Both the position numbers and the translations under genes were made by a program. A DNA stretch of 45,948 bases, from the NCBI GenBank assembly GCA_946493765.1, contig CAMMAZ010000015.1, positions 1-45,948 on the forward strand, given 5' to 3'. Positions within the stretch are counted from its first letter, which is position 1. Every line of letters starts with the position of its first letter. The DNA is from an uncultured Clostridia bacterium. GTDB lineage: Bacteria; Bacillota; Clostridia; Oscillospirales; Acutalibacteraceae. The notes beneath the pieces are model-generated. The model saw nothing but the letters and a program-made list of their open reading frames with translations, was not told the DNA's origin and ran no database searches. Shown piece by piece: positions 17,612 to 27,069 of the stretch.

Positions 17612-18262
17612 TCATTCTGGCTGCTGTTCCGGCGCAGTTTCCTGTTGCGCCGCCTTTTTCTGGTGCTCCTCCAGATACCGGTTGGTTTCCGGTGTATTCA
17701 TCAGCAAATCCAGATGTTCTTTATATTTTGCAATCACTTCATCTTTAAAATGTTTGACTTCATCTTTGATATAATTGTATGTAAACAACTGCTGATTCAT
17801 TTTTTTATCCAAATCAGCTTGTGCTTTTTCCACCTTTTTTTGCGATTCGTCCAGAATCGCGCTGGAACGCATCGTCGCGTCGTCCAGCAGCTCTCTGGCT
17901 TTGGTTTTCGCATCGTTCAAAACCTTTGCCGCTTCGTCCTCCGCTTTTGTTTTGATCTCGTTGGCGATACGCTCGCGCTCTTCGGTTAATTTCTGCGTTT
18001 TTTCCTGCGCTTCTTTCAAAATCGCATCGCCGGTTTTCTGCGCGCTCAAAATCGCAGATTTAACGGAATCCTCCGACTTTCTGTATTCCTCGACGCTGTC
18101 GGCCAAAATCTGGATTTTCTGCAGCAGACTGTTGTTTTGCCGGATCATTTCTTCCATGGAAACGGCAACTTCCTCAACAAAACTATCCACATCGGACATT
18201 TTATATCCGTTGAATCCTACTTTTTGAAATTCGATCTGTCTGATCTGTTCCGGTGTCATCAT
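17612..18262 (-). CDS. divIVA: Cell-division/polarity protein DivIVA
   Basis: 216 residues. The N-terminal membrane-curvature domain (MMTPEQIRQIEFQKVGFNGY, then MSDVDSFVEEV) is followed by a long coiled coil and a Gln/Pro-rich tail. DivIVA marks curved membrane at septa and poles. Three Met starts lie within five codons; 18262 matches the family N-terminus and leaves about 10 bases after GGAGG. Downstream of ylmH and sepF, the classical division cluster. A hairpin at 17576-17606 follows but has a poor T run. Confidence 0.92.
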   Translation of the reverse strand: MMTPEQIRQIEFQKVGFNGYKMSDVDSFVEEVAVSMEEMIRQNNSLLQKIQILADSVEEYRKSEDSVKSAILSAQKTGDAILKEAQEKTQKLTEERERIANEIKTKAEDEAAKVLNDAKTKARELLDDATMRSSAILDESQKKVEKAQADLDKKMNQQLFTYNYIKDEVKHFKDEVIAKYKEHLDLLMNTPETNRYLEEHQKKAAQQETAPEQQPE

Positions 18263-18278
18263 CTTTTTCATCCCTCCG

Positions 18279-19025
18279 TTAGGATTTTTTTCTGGCCAAC
18301 AATCTGACCCGTCCTTTTTTCGTCATTGTATCCACGGCGTCAATGAGAAACTGACCGGTTCCCCGCACTGTCACCACATCGCCGTTTCGCACTTTTTTCG
18401 CACCGTTGGTGCATTCGATCTGATTTAAAAACACCTTACCGCCGGCAATGACCGTCGATGCCTTCTCCCGACTTATTCGGCACAGTGCGCCGACAACACA
18501 ATCGAGCCTTGCGGAAGCAACGGTCGCCTGCACAGCTTCAAACTGCTGCTGATAATCGATCTCTCCTTTAAAATCCGGATCGATCTGCACACCGACACCG
18601 CCGATCTTTTCGATCTGACTGACCAAATAGTCCGCGATATCCGCATGCAAAAACGCAATTGCCTGGCCGGTGCCGACTAAAATATCTCCCACTTTTTCAC
18701 GGGTAATGCCAAGCGACATGAATGTCCCCAGAAAATCCCGATGCGACAGCGAAAATTCCGGTTTAAAGATAAACTGCACCGTGCGAATCGGGCAAAGTGT
18801 TTGCGCGTCATCCGCCCAATCCGGCAACGCCACGAAAATCACACGCTGGGCCCCATCGTATCCGCCGAAAAAATCGTGTTTTGCGGGGTTTGCCTGCAAA
18901 TACTGCAAAACACAGGCGCGTTCATGCGGGTTTAAAAAGCCGACGCATTTGGGAATGCTGCGATTTTGCGCTGTTTTGACTGCGTCGGCAATCTTTCGCA
19001 GCAGCAATGTGTCGCTCTCCTGCAT
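18279..19025 (-). CDS. ylmH: YlmH-family S4-domain RNA-binding protein
   Basis: 248 residues. The N-terminal two thirds is the YlmH core (GFLNPHERACVLQYL, then FEVAL-type FVALPDW), and the last 70 residues are an S4 domain (KASTVIAGGKVFLNQ, then VRNGDVVTVRGTG). Homologues are linked to cell division and, in recent work, to rescue of stalled 50S ribosomes. It sits between sepF and divIVA, with 3 bases to the sepF stop. Confidence 0.92.
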   Translation of the reverse strand: MQESDTLLLRKIADAVKTAQNRSIPKCVGFLNPHERACVLQYLQANPAKHDFFGGYDGAQRVIFVALPDWADDAQTLCPIRTVQFIFKPEFSLSHRDFLGTFMSLGITREKVGDILVGTGQAIAFLHADIADYLVSQIEKIGGVGVQIDPDFKGEIDYQQQFEAVQATVASARLDCVVGALCRISREKASTVIAGGKVFLNQIECTNGAKKVRNGDVVTVRGTGQFLIDAVDTMTKKGRVRLLARKKS

Positions 19026-19028
19026 GGC

Positions 19029-19505
19029 TTACATATAAAGGCCGCTGTTTTCCAGCTCATCCAGCAGCAAATCACCCATGATGTCAACATTGAATGGGGT
19101 GATGATAAAGGTGCTGTTGGCAACACGTTTTAACTGCCCTCTGTTGGCATAGGCAACACCGCTTAAAAAGTCGACCAAACGACGTGAAATATCCTTGTTG
19201 GTTGATTCCAGATTCAAAACCACTGTGCGTTTGTTGTTGAGATGATCCGCAATCGAGGTCGCATCCTGAAAAGATTCCGGTTTTACCAGCACGACCTGCA
19301 GCTGTGTCGTGGCATGAATGTTGACATACTTGTTGCGTTTATCGCCGCTGTTTCTGGATTCACGCTCGGAAGAGGCGGAAACATCTCTATCTATATCACG
19401 GTTATATTGATCGTCGTAATCGTTGGAAAAGTCAACTTCATCTTCATCATAAACGTCGTCTTCCTGCACATTCATGATATCTTTGATTTTATCCATGAAA
19501 CCCAT
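19029..19505 (-). CDS. sepF: Cell-division protein SepF
   Basis: 158 residues. An N-terminal amphipathic helix (MGFMDKIKDIM) anchors to the membrane, then comes an acidic and Ser-rich linker (about 15-60) and the globular SepF domain (VVLVKPESFQDATSIADHLNNK... VDFLSGVAYA). SepF tethers and bundles FtsZ at the septum. First of the three division genes in this array. Confidence 0.95.
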   Translation of the reverse strand: MGFMDKIKDIMNVQEDDVYDEDEVDFSNDYDDQYNRDIDRDVSASSERESRNSGDKRNKYVNIHATTQLQVVLVKPESFQDATSIADHLNNKRTVVLNLESTNKDISRRLVDFLSGVAYANRGQLKRVANSTFIITPFNVDIMGDLLLDELENSGLYM

Positions 19506-19519
19506 AACTTCATACGCTC

Positions 19520-20245
19520 CTAAACATTATAATTTCTAGCGCCGAACAAAGCCGATCCGACCCGGATCAGAGTCGCGCCGCACTGGATGGCGGTCATGTA
19601 ATCTTCCGACATCCCCATAGACAAAATATCCATATGTATATTATCCATGTTTTTACCCTTATTGTCAATAAACAGTTTTTGCATTTTATCAAAATATTGC
19701 AACTTTTTTTGTGCATTTGTTAAAATCGGGCCTAAAGTCATCAACCCCCTAACATTTATTTCCTTGATTTCACTCAGTTCTCCTAAAAATGAATCCAATT
19801 CTTCCGACAAAATTCCGCTTTTGGATGTTTCATTGCCGATATTGATTTCCACCAACACATCCGAAACGATCCCTTGCGCTTTGCTCTGCTTTGCAATTTC
19901 CTTTGCAAGCTTTAAAGAATCCACCGACTGGATCAGCTCGACTTTACCGACGATTTGTTTGACCTTATTGGTTTGCAGTGTTCCGATGAAATGCCGGTGC
20001 ACATTTTTATCCAATGCGTCGTTTTTCTGCAAAAATTCCTGCACCCGATTTTCGCCCATATACTGAATGCCCTGCCGGTAGGCATGGTTGAGCACTTCGA
20101 CTTCCACCGTTTTTGTTGCAGCCAGCAGCGTGATCTCCTGCACATCCCGACCGGCCGCCTGCGCTGCTTTATTCATATTTTCCAGCACGCGTTTATAATT
20201 CTCATCAAAAACTTCACAGCGCGCTTTCAGTTCCATTTCATTCAT
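19520..20245 (-). CDS. YggS/PLPBP-family pyridoxal phosphate homeostasis protein
   Basis: 241 residues, alanine-racemase-like barrel without the second domain. The PLP Lys is in LLAATKTVEV; YMGENRVQEF, HFIGTLQTNK and SMGMSEDY are family hallmarks. It buffers free PLP in the cytosol. Bacillus has its homologue ylmE in the same division cluster. The start overlaps the stop of the HlyD-like gene by 8 bases. Confidence 0.93.
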   Translation of the reverse strand: MNEMELKARCEVFDENYKRVLENMNKAAQAAGRDVQEITLLAATKTVEVEVLNHAYRQGIQYMGENRVQEFLQKNDALDKNVHRHFIGTLQTNKVKQIVGKVELIQSVDSLKLAKEIAKQSKAQGIVSDVLVEINIGNETSKSGILSEELDSFLGELSEIKEINVRGLMTLGPILTNAQKKLQYFDKMQKLFIDNKGKNMDNIHMDILSMGMSEDYMTAIQCGATLIRVGSALFGARNYNV

Positions 20246-21431
20246 TTAAACCCTTCCCTTTTATGATCACTTCATCATAGATCTTCAAATAACCGTCCTT
20301 GTTGGTAATATCGGCGATCACATAATCCTCTGTGGTATACAAAATTTCCATTTTGCGGAATTTGACAATATCGCCCACCATGACATAAACGCCCTTTTGT
20401 TCATCCACGATCCGGACCGCTTCACTGGGCACATGCAGGCCGGTGTAGGTATCCACAACGATCTGGATTTCCGCACTGCGCAGGGTTGAGAGCTCCTCAT
20501 TCATGGTGGAGGTCGCAAACAAAATCGCCGCTTTTTTTTCGGTGTAATCGATATTGACCTTTTTCACTTCAAATTCGACTTCACTGGCTGTGGACAGCGG
20601 CAGGCGAACCGTCACACGGCCGCCCTCCGCCAGTCCCAGTGCATCGTCGGAAGAGACCACCGTGTATAAATACCATTCCTGTGCGGTGATGATTTTACCA
20701 ATATCGCTGTTGCCTTTCTGGGGTTCCCCGATCTTGTCAAAATCCTGTGCCGTGAGACTCTGCGCATTCTCATAATCAAACACATTTTCATAGCCGTCGG
20801 TCGTGTTGACAAAGTAACCGGAATAATCGCTTGTGATCTGCGCCTTGCTGTCGGATAACTGGTCTTGCAGCGTGTTCAACTCCTGTTTGTAGTCCTCGAT
20901 CACATCGTTATAGTTATCGACCCGCCCGGTTGCCAGCTGGTTCTGACAAAGATAATATAAAACATTGTTATCATAGGTAGACGCATTTTTAAAATTGTTG
21001 TCGTCGATGTTATCCAGCTGGGTATATAAATTCTCCTTGATCTGAGAAGCCAGCAAATCCAAATCCGCCACATAGATCGTGCTCTGGGAGTTAATTTCCT
21101 CCAGCCGGTCGATTTTTTCTTCCAGCTGCTCGATCTGCTTTTTGAGCGCGACATCGCTGTCGGAATTATAATATTCCACCACCGTCGCGCCTTTGGCAAC
21201 CTTCGTGCCGTTACTGACACTGTAAACCATGACACCGGTCTGATCCGACGCGATCGTCTGCTCATCGCGAATGGCATACGCCTGTGCGTTGATCACATCG
21301 CTGACCGTGACCTTTACCGCTTCTTGCGTTGTATATTTGGTGTAAGCGGCGCCAACGGTATGATAAATCACATAAGAGAGCAAAACCACCCCTAAAACAG
21401 TCAACAAAATGCGCTTTGTGCGGGTTTTCAA
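20238..21431 (-). CDS. HlyD-like membrane-fusion/adaptor protein
   Basis: 397 residues. One N-terminal membrane helix (about 8-28), then a biotinyl-lipoyl-like half (AYAIRDEQTIASDQTGVMVY), a coiled-coil region (about 80-200) and a beta-barrel region (LGLAEGGRVTVRLPL; GLHVPSEAVRIVDEQKGVYV). Such adaptors usually work with an ABC or RND pump, but none is adjacent. Its fixed place between miaA and yggS-sepF suggests a cell-envelope or division-linked role; this is inference. TTG 21431 was chosen: it follows AAAGGAG at 7 bases and overlaps the miaA stop as TTGA. Confidence 0.82.
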   Translation of the reverse strand: MKTRTKRILLTVLGVVLLSYVIYHTVGAAYTKYTTQEAVKVTVSDVINAQAYAIRDEQTIASDQTGVMVYSVSNGTKVAKGATVVEYYNSDSDVALKKQIEQLEEKIDRLEEINSQSTIYVADLDLLASQIKENLYTQLDNIDDNNFKNASTYDNNVLYYLCQNQLATGRVDNYNDVIEDYKQELNTLQDQLSDSKAQITSDYSGYFVNTTDGYENVFDYENAQSLTAQDFDKIGEPQKGNSDIGKIITAQEWYLYTVVSSDDALGLAEGGRVTVRLPLSTASEVEFEVKKVNIDYTEKKAAILFATSTMNEELSTLRSAEIQIVVDTYTGLHVPSEAVRIVDEQKGVYVMVGDIVKFRKMEILYTTEDYVIADITNKDGYLKIYDEVIIKGKGLNE

Positions 21432-22381
21432 TCCTGCCACTCCTTTTCTTCCAAATGCTGTTTTGCCAGCGTTACCGCCGCTTGTATCAAATCGTCTTTT
21501 TCCATCGTGTCGACAAACAGCCAGTGCATCTGCGGGTTGCGCTTAAACCAGGTCAGCTGCCGCTTGGCATACCGTCTGGTCTCGGTTTTCAGCTGCTGCA
21601 CACACATATCAAGCGACGCTTCTCCGTCTAAATAAGGTTTTAATTCCTTGCAACCGATCGCCTGGCTTGCCGTTTTCACGTCCTCTATTGCGTAATACGC
21701 CCGCACTTCCTCCAAAAGTCCGTTTTGCAGCATCTGATCGACACGCCGGTTGATCCGGTCATACAATGCCGCACGATCCTTGCAGGAAACGCCGATCCAT
21801 AATGGGTCAAAAATCGGCTTTAATTTTCTGGAATCCTGCCACTGCTGCGTCATGGTTTTGCCGGTCACAAGATAGACCTCCAATGCGCGCAGCACGCGTT
21901 TTTGATTATTTTTATGCAGCCGCGCCGCTGTTTGCGGATCCACAGCGCGCAGTTTCTCAAACAGGCAATCGATTCCCTTTTGCCGGCATTCCTCTTCCAG
22001 CGCACGCCGCACCTTTTCATCGTGGTTGCGCGCGGAGAAATCGATGTTCTGCATCAACGAATCGATATAAAGCCCGGTGCCGCCGACAAATATGGGAACG
22101 TTCCCGCGCGATAAAACGGCTTTTGCCGTTTGTTCGGCTAAAGGTTTAAAATCAGCGACGCTAAACGGTTCTCGCACCGACAAAAAACCGATCAAATGGT
22201 GGGGGATCCCCTGCATTTCCTCCACGGTCGGTCGTGCGGTCGCGATCGACAATTCTTGATAGACCTGCATCGAGTCGAAGGAGATCACCTCGCCTCCGAC
22301 CGCTTTTGCAAGGGATATGGCAAGCGCCGTTTTCCCGGCGGCAGTGGGGCCTGCCACCACAATCACTTTATTACTGTTCAT
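21428..22381 (-). CDS. miaA: tRNA dimethylallyltransferase
   Basis: 317 residues. P-loop GPTAAGKTAL, SFDSMQVYQ, and GTGLYIDSL are the MiaA signatures. It adds the isopentenyl group to A37 of tRNAs reading UNN codons, the substrate that MiaB (27491-28903) then methylthiolates. ATG 22381 was preferred over GTG 22387; the ribosome site is weak and coupling to mutL just upstream is likely. Confidence 0.96.
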   Translation of the reverse strand: MNSNKVIVVAGPTAAGKTALAISLAKAVGGEVISFDSMQVYQELSIATARPTVEEMQGIPHHLIGFLSVREPFSVADFKPLAEQTAKAVLSRGNVPIFVGGTGLYIDSLMQNIDFSARNHDEKVRRALEEECRQKGIDCLFEKLRAVDPQTAARLHKNNQKRVLRALEVYLVTGKTMTQQWQDSRKLKPIFDPLWIGVSCKDRAALYDRINRRVDQMLQNGLLEEVRAYYAIEDVKTASQAIGCKELKPYLDGEASLDMCVQQLKTETRRYAKRQLTWFKRNPQMHWLFVDTMEKDDLIQAAVTLAKQHLEEKEWQD

Positions 22382-22390
22382 AGACACCGT

Positions 22391-24316
22391 TTAAATTCTG
22401 TTGAAATTTTTCTGAATATCGGAAAGCGGCATTTCCACCGCGACCGGCCGTCCGTGCGGACAATAACGGATCGCATCGTCGTTTAACACCCTGTCCGCCA
22501 ATGCGGTCAATTCCGGAACCGTGGAACGGTTTCCCGCTTTGATCGCCGCCCGGCAGGCAACCGAATGGTACAGCCAGTTTAAAAATTCCGGTGAAAAATC
22601 GGTAAATTTCTCGTTGAACCGACCCGCCATTTCGATCACAAGGGATTTTGCGTCCTCCCCGTCAAGTTCCATGGGAACGCCGCGGATCAAAATCGTTCTG
22701 TCGCCATAGTCCTCCAGCTCAAAACCGGCTTTGTTGACCGCATCCAAATGCTCTAAAATCGCATCGTATTCCGCGGGGGAAAGCCGAACCTGCAGCGGGG
22801 TTAGCAAAACCTGCGGATTGTGCTGCGCGTCTTTTTTGATCTGTTCAAACAAAATGCGTTCATGCGCCGCGTGTTTATCGATCAGAATCAGCTTGTCTTC
22901 GCTTTGCAAAATCACATAGGTGTCAAATGCTTCGCCGATCAGCTTGAAATCCTGGTGCGGCTTTTCGGGAGCCGCCTCCTGCGCCGGTTCCGGGATCACC
23001 GGCTGTTCATCCTGCGGTGAAATATCCGGCGCGGCGGCCGGTTGTGCTTCCGGCTGCGCTGTTTGCGCCGTTTTTTCCGCCTTGTCCGCCTCGTCCGCAA
23101 AAATGTCGATATTGACGCTGGACGCCGGCTGTGTATAAACAGTCGGCGGCTGGTTATAAAAGCCGATCTGAACATCCTGCACGGTATTCGTCCGGCGGGG
23201 TCCGGCCGGTGGCGGTGCAGCATCCGATACCGGCGTTTGCTTTGGAAGGGAAATTTCGATTTGCCGTGCGGCCGGCACAGGCGTTTCCGTTTGACGCGCC
23301 GCACCCGTCTTAAACTGCACGCGGGAATCATCCGCCTGCAAGGCGGATTTGACCGCATAGTAAACCCCGCCGAAAATCTTGTTTTCATCCGAAAAACGCA
23401 CTTCGATCTTTGCCGGATGCACATTCACATCCACTTCTGTCGCATTGACGGAAAGATTCAAAACGCATCCCGGATAGGTACCGACCATGATTACGTTTTT
23501 ATAAGCCTGTTCGAGTGCCGCCATCGCCGTTTTGGTGCGGATATACCGGCCGTTTAAAAAGAAAAACTGCATGTTCCTGTTTTTTCTCGAGCAAACCGGT
23601 TTTGTGACAAAGCCGGTCACCGCAACGCCGTTCAATGTGTAATCGACCGGTAAAAGCGCGTCGGAAAAGTCCTTGCCGAACACCGAAAACACCGCCGACT
23701 TCAAATCATTGTCGCCCGGTGTGTTCATCGTTGTTTTACCGTCTTTGATCAATTTGATGGACACTTCCGGATGCGAAACCGCGATCCGTTCCAAAACAGC
23801 AGTCACGGCGTTGGCTTCGGTGTTGACCTTTTTTAAAAATTTCAGACGTGCGGGCGTGTTGTAAAACAGATCGCGCACCACAATGGTGGTGCCCAGCGCG
23901 CAGCCCGCCTCGTCGTATTCCACTTCTTCGCCGCCGTTGATCACATAGCGAATGCCAAACTCTCTGTCCGGCATACGGGTCAGCAATTCGACTTTCGCCA
24001 CCGCGCAAATCGACGCTAACGCCTCGCCGCGAAAACCGAGCGTTAAAATGGCGTTTAAATCTTCTTCCTTTTGGATTTTACTGGTTGCATGGCGCAAAAA
24101 GGCAGTGCGGATGTCGTCCGGATGGATACCGGAGCCGTTGTCGGTCACCCGGATAAAGGTGTTGCCGCCGTCCTTGATCTCGACGGTAACGGCATTTGCG
24201 CCCGCGTCGATGCTGTTTTCCACCAGTTCCTTGACAACAGCGGCCGGCCGTTCCACGACCTCGCCCGCTGCGATCAGTTCCGCGGTATGTTTATCGAGCA
24301 CATTGATTCTTGCCAC
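22391..24316 (-). CDS. mutL: DNA mismatch repair protein MutL, endonuclease type
   Basis: 641 residues. The N-terminal GHKL ATPase shows ELVENSIDAGA, DNGSGI and TLGFRGEALASI. A variable Pro/Ala/Gln-rich linker (about 345-450) leads to the C-terminal dimerisation domain with the nuclease motif DKHAAHERILFE starting at D480, plus CRAAIKAG and CPHGRP. These make it a nicking MutL of the Bacillus type, as expected without MutH. The GTG start follows AAAGGAG. Lies 21 bases behind mutS. Confidence 0.97.
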   Translation of the reverse strand: MARINVLDKHTAELIAAGEVVERPAAVVKELVENSIDAGANAVTVEIKDGGNTFIRVTDNGSGIHPDDIRTAFLRHATSKIQKEEDLNAILTLGFRGEALASICAVAKVELLTRMPDREFGIRYVINGGEEVEYDEAGCALGTTIVVRDLFYNTPARLKFLKKVNTEANAVTAVLERIAVSHPEVSIKLIKDGKTTMNTPGDNDLKSAVFSVFGKDFSDALLPVDYTLNGVAVTGFVTKPVCSRKNRNMQFFFLNGRYIRTKTAMAALEQAYKNVIMVGTYPGCVLNLSVNATEVDVNVHPAKIEVRFSDENKIFGGVYYAVKSALQADDSRVQFKTGAARQTETPVPAARQIEISLPKQTPVSDAAPPPAGPRRTNTVQDVQIGFYNQPPTVYTQPASSVNIDIFADEADKAEKTAQTAQPEAQPAAAPDISPQDEQPVIPEPAQEAAPEKPHQDFKLIGEAFDTYVILQSEDKLILIDKHAAHERILFEQIKKDAQHNPQVLLTPLQVRLSPAEYDAILEHLDAVNKAGFELEDYGDRTILIRGVPMELDGEDAKSLVIEMAGRFNEKFTDFSPEFLNWLYHSVACRAAIKAGNRSTVPELTALADRVLNDDAIRYCPHGRPVAVEMPLSDIQKNFNRI

Positions 24317-24337
24317 TGCCTTTGTTCTCCTTTTCCC

Positions 24338-26974
24338 TTAGATTTTTTTAGCTTTCTGGGTCAGCTCATATAATTTCTGCATGGCTTCAATTGGGGTTAA
24401 GGTATTGGCGTCCAACTGCTTTAATTCTTCGGCAATCGATGTTGCGATCGAAGTTCCGAACGTCAGCGGTTCCTCTGCCATCGGCGCCGGTGCGGCCGCT
24501 GCCGGCGCACCCCCCTGCGTTTCCATGCTTTCGAGAATCGCTTTCGCGCGTTTGACGACCTGGGTCGGCACACCGGCCAATTTTGCGACCTCGATGCCAT
24601 AGCTTTCGTCGGCGCCGCCGCGCACGATCCTGCGCAGGAAAATAATATCGTCGCCGCGTTTTTTCGCAGCAATATTATAGTTTTTCACGCCCTCCAATTC
24701 ATTTTCGAGGGCGGTCAGCTCATGGTAATGGGTCGCAAACAGCGTTTTTGCGCCCAGTTTCTTTTTGTCCGCGACATATTCCAGCACCGCGCGGGCGATC
24801 GACATACCGTCATAGGTGGAAGTGCCTCTGCCGATCTCGTCGATGATCAGAAGGCTGTTTTTGGTTGCATATTTCAAAATATTGGCGACCTCGCTCATTT
24901 CCACCATAAAGGTCGATTGTCCGCTGGCCAAATCGTCCGACGCGCCGACACGGGTGTAGATCGCATCGACAATGCCGATTTTAGCGCTTTTTGCCGGAAC
25001 AAAGGAACCGATCTGCGCCATCAGCGTGATGATCGCGGTCTGCCGCATATAGGTCGATTTACCGGCCATATTCGGACCTGTGATGATCGCACAGCGGTTT
25101 TCTGTGCAGTCGAGCACCGTGTCGTTGGGCACAAAGCCGTTGCTCGACAGCAGCTCGATCACCGGATGCCGCCCCTCGCGAATCTCGATTTTACCGTCCA
25201 CCCCGATGTCCGGGCAGATATAACCATTTTTATAGGCGGTCACGGCAAACGACCAGATCGCGTCCAGCTGCGCGACCGCTGCAGCGGTCTTTTTCACCCG
25301 TTCCATCTGCGCCGCCGCCTGCTCGCGCACCTTGACAAACAATTCATATTCCAAAGCGACCAGCTTGTCTTTCGCGCCCAAAATGCGGCTTTCCAGCTGT
25401 TTGACCTCGTCGGTCACATACCGTTCGCAGTTGGTCAGCGTCTGCCGGCGCACATATTCCGGCGGCACGGTGATGTCCGCGGAATTGGGGACCTCTATGT
25501 AATAGCCGAACACCCGGTTATACCGGATTTTCAGTTTTTTAACGCCGGTGCGTTCCTGTTCGCGCTGTTCGAGCTCGGTCACGATATCCTTGCCGCCGAG
25601 CATGTCGTGGCGCAGATCGTCGACCTCCTTGCTGTAGCCGTCGCGGATGATGTCCCCTTCCCGAACGGAAAACGGCGGCTCATCACAAATCGCAGATTTG
25701 ATAAGTGTGCTCAAATCCTGCAACTCGTCAATATCCTCGAACACCTCTTTGAGCAAAGTGGAAGACATGCCGCTAATCGCGCTTTTGAGCGCCGGCATTT
25801 TATCGAGGGTGTCGGCCAATGTGTTGAGCTCTTTGGCATTGGCGGTGCCATATAAAATGCGGGTCATCAGCCGTTCCAGGTCCTTGATCTCTTTGAGCGC
25901 TTCGTTGAGCGCTTCCCGCACCTCGTGCTTTTCCACCAGTTCCGCCACCGCGTTTTGCCGGCGGGTGATCTGTGCGGGCGATAGCAGCGGCATTTCCAGC
26001 CAGTTGCGGATCAACCGCTTGCCCATCGGCGTTTTGGTGTGATCCAGCACCCACAAAAGCGAGCCTTTTTTATCCTTCGAGCGCAGCGTTTCGGTCAGTT
26101 CCAGATTGTTGCGGGTAGCGATATCCAGCCGCATGAACCGGTTTTCCGAATAATAATCAACGGTGTTGATGGCGCACAGATCGTTTTTCTGGGTGGTGAT
26201 CAAAAAGTCCATGGCGCAGCAAAGCGCTTTGATCGACACGCTGTTTTGCGGGATGCCTAGCGTTTCAAAATGATCGGTGTTAAAATGCTCCAATGTGATT
26301 TTCACAGCATGATCGGTGCAAAACACATCGTCCTCCCGGATTTCCACCCGGCAGGTCAATTTGCTTTCGATCATTTTCATCAATCCGGAAAGCTTTGCCG
26401 CCGCGGGATTGACGATCAGTTCAGACGGACAAAACCGGGTGATTTCATTGATCACATCGGTTTCCAGCTTTTTAGAATCAATATCCGTTAAATGCAGCTC
26501 ACCGGTCGAAACATCGACAAAGCAAAGTCCCGCCGTTTGCCCTTGCAGGCAAAGTGCCGCGAAATAATTGTTCTGCCCGGCGGACAGCATGGAATCCTCG
26601 GTGACGGTGCCGGGTGTGACGACCCGGATCACATCGCGCTTGACCAGTTTTTTAGCCTTAGCCGGATCCTCGGTCTGCTCGCAGATGGCGACACGATAGC
26701 CTTTTTTGACCAGTCTTGCGATATAGGATTCGCAGCTGTGATAGGGCACGCCGCACATCGGCGCTTTTTCTTCCTCACCGTTGGCCCGCTTTGTCAGCAC
26801 CAGATCCAGTTCTTCAGAGGCGACCACCGCATCGTTATAAAACATTTCATAGAAATCGCCCAACCGGAAAAACAGGATGCTGTCGAGATTTTTCTTTTTG
26901 ATCTCCACATACTGCCGCATCATCGGCGACATATCCGGTGTGATTTCCGGTAAAATATTTGTCGGTCTTGTCAC
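24338..26974 (-). CDS. mutS: DNA mismatch repair protein MutS
   Basis: 878 residues. The mismatch-reading F41-x-E43 is present in GDFYEMF. Walker A GPNMAGKSTYMRQTA, the DEIGRGTSTYDG signature and ATHYHEL complete the ATPase. The tail ends in a short helix with QKLYELTQKAK-like residues for tetramer or beta-clamp contacts. GTG start with GGAGG 6 bases upstream. It recognises mispairs and hands them to MutL encoded next. Confidence 0.98.
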   Translation of the reverse strand: MTRPTNILPEITPDMSPMMRQYVEIKKKNLDSILFFRLGDFYEMFYNDAVVASEELDLVLTKRANGEEEKAPMCGVPYHSCESYIARLVKKGYRVAICEQTEDPAKAKKLVKRDVIRVVTPGTVTEDSMLSAGQNNYFAALCLQGQTAGLCFVDVSTGELHLTDIDSKKLETDVINEITRFCPSELIVNPAAAKLSGLMKMIESKLTCRVEIREDDVFCTDHAVKITLEHFNTDHFETLGIPQNSVSIKALCCAMDFLITTQKNDLCAINTVDYYSENRFMRLDIATRNNLELTETLRSKDKKGSLLWVLDHTKTPMGKRLIRNWLEMPLLSPAQITRRQNAVAELVEKHEVREALNEALKEIKDLERLMTRILYGTANAKELNTLADTLDKMPALKSAISGMSSTLLKEVFEDIDELQDLSTLIKSAICDEPPFSVREGDIIRDGYSKEVDDLRHDMLGGKDIVTELEQREQERTGVKKLKIRYNRVFGYYIEVPNSADITVPPEYVRRQTLTNCERYVTDEVKQLESRILGAKDKLVALEYELFVKVREQAAAQMERVKKTAAAVAQLDAIWSFAVTAYKNGYICPDIGVDGKIEIREGRHPVIELLSSNGFVPNDTVLDCTENRCAIITGPNMAGKSTYMRQTAIITLMAQIGSFVPAKSAKIGIVDAIYTRVGASDDLASGQSTFMVEMSEVANILKYATKNSLLIIDEIGRGTSTYDGMSIARAVLEYVADKKKLGAKTLFATHYHELTALENELEGVKNYNIAAKKRGDDIIFLRRIVRGGADESYGIEVAKLAGVPTQVVKRAKAILESMETQGGAPAAAAPAPMAEEPLTFGTSIATSIAEELKQLDANTLTPIEAMQKLYELTQKAKKI

Positions 26975-27069
26975 AATCTTCCTCCTGTTTTTTCAAACAT
27001 CCAAGCGCATTCTCACCACAAATCGCAGTGACGCTCCATTCCTGTCCGCGATATTTCTGATCTTTTTTA

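Noticed and set aside
24722..25855. A 377-codon open frame on the plus strand
   Set aside because: It lies entirely antisense to mutS, shows no recognisable domain and its codons mirror the mutS frame; a shadow of a GC-skewed coding region.
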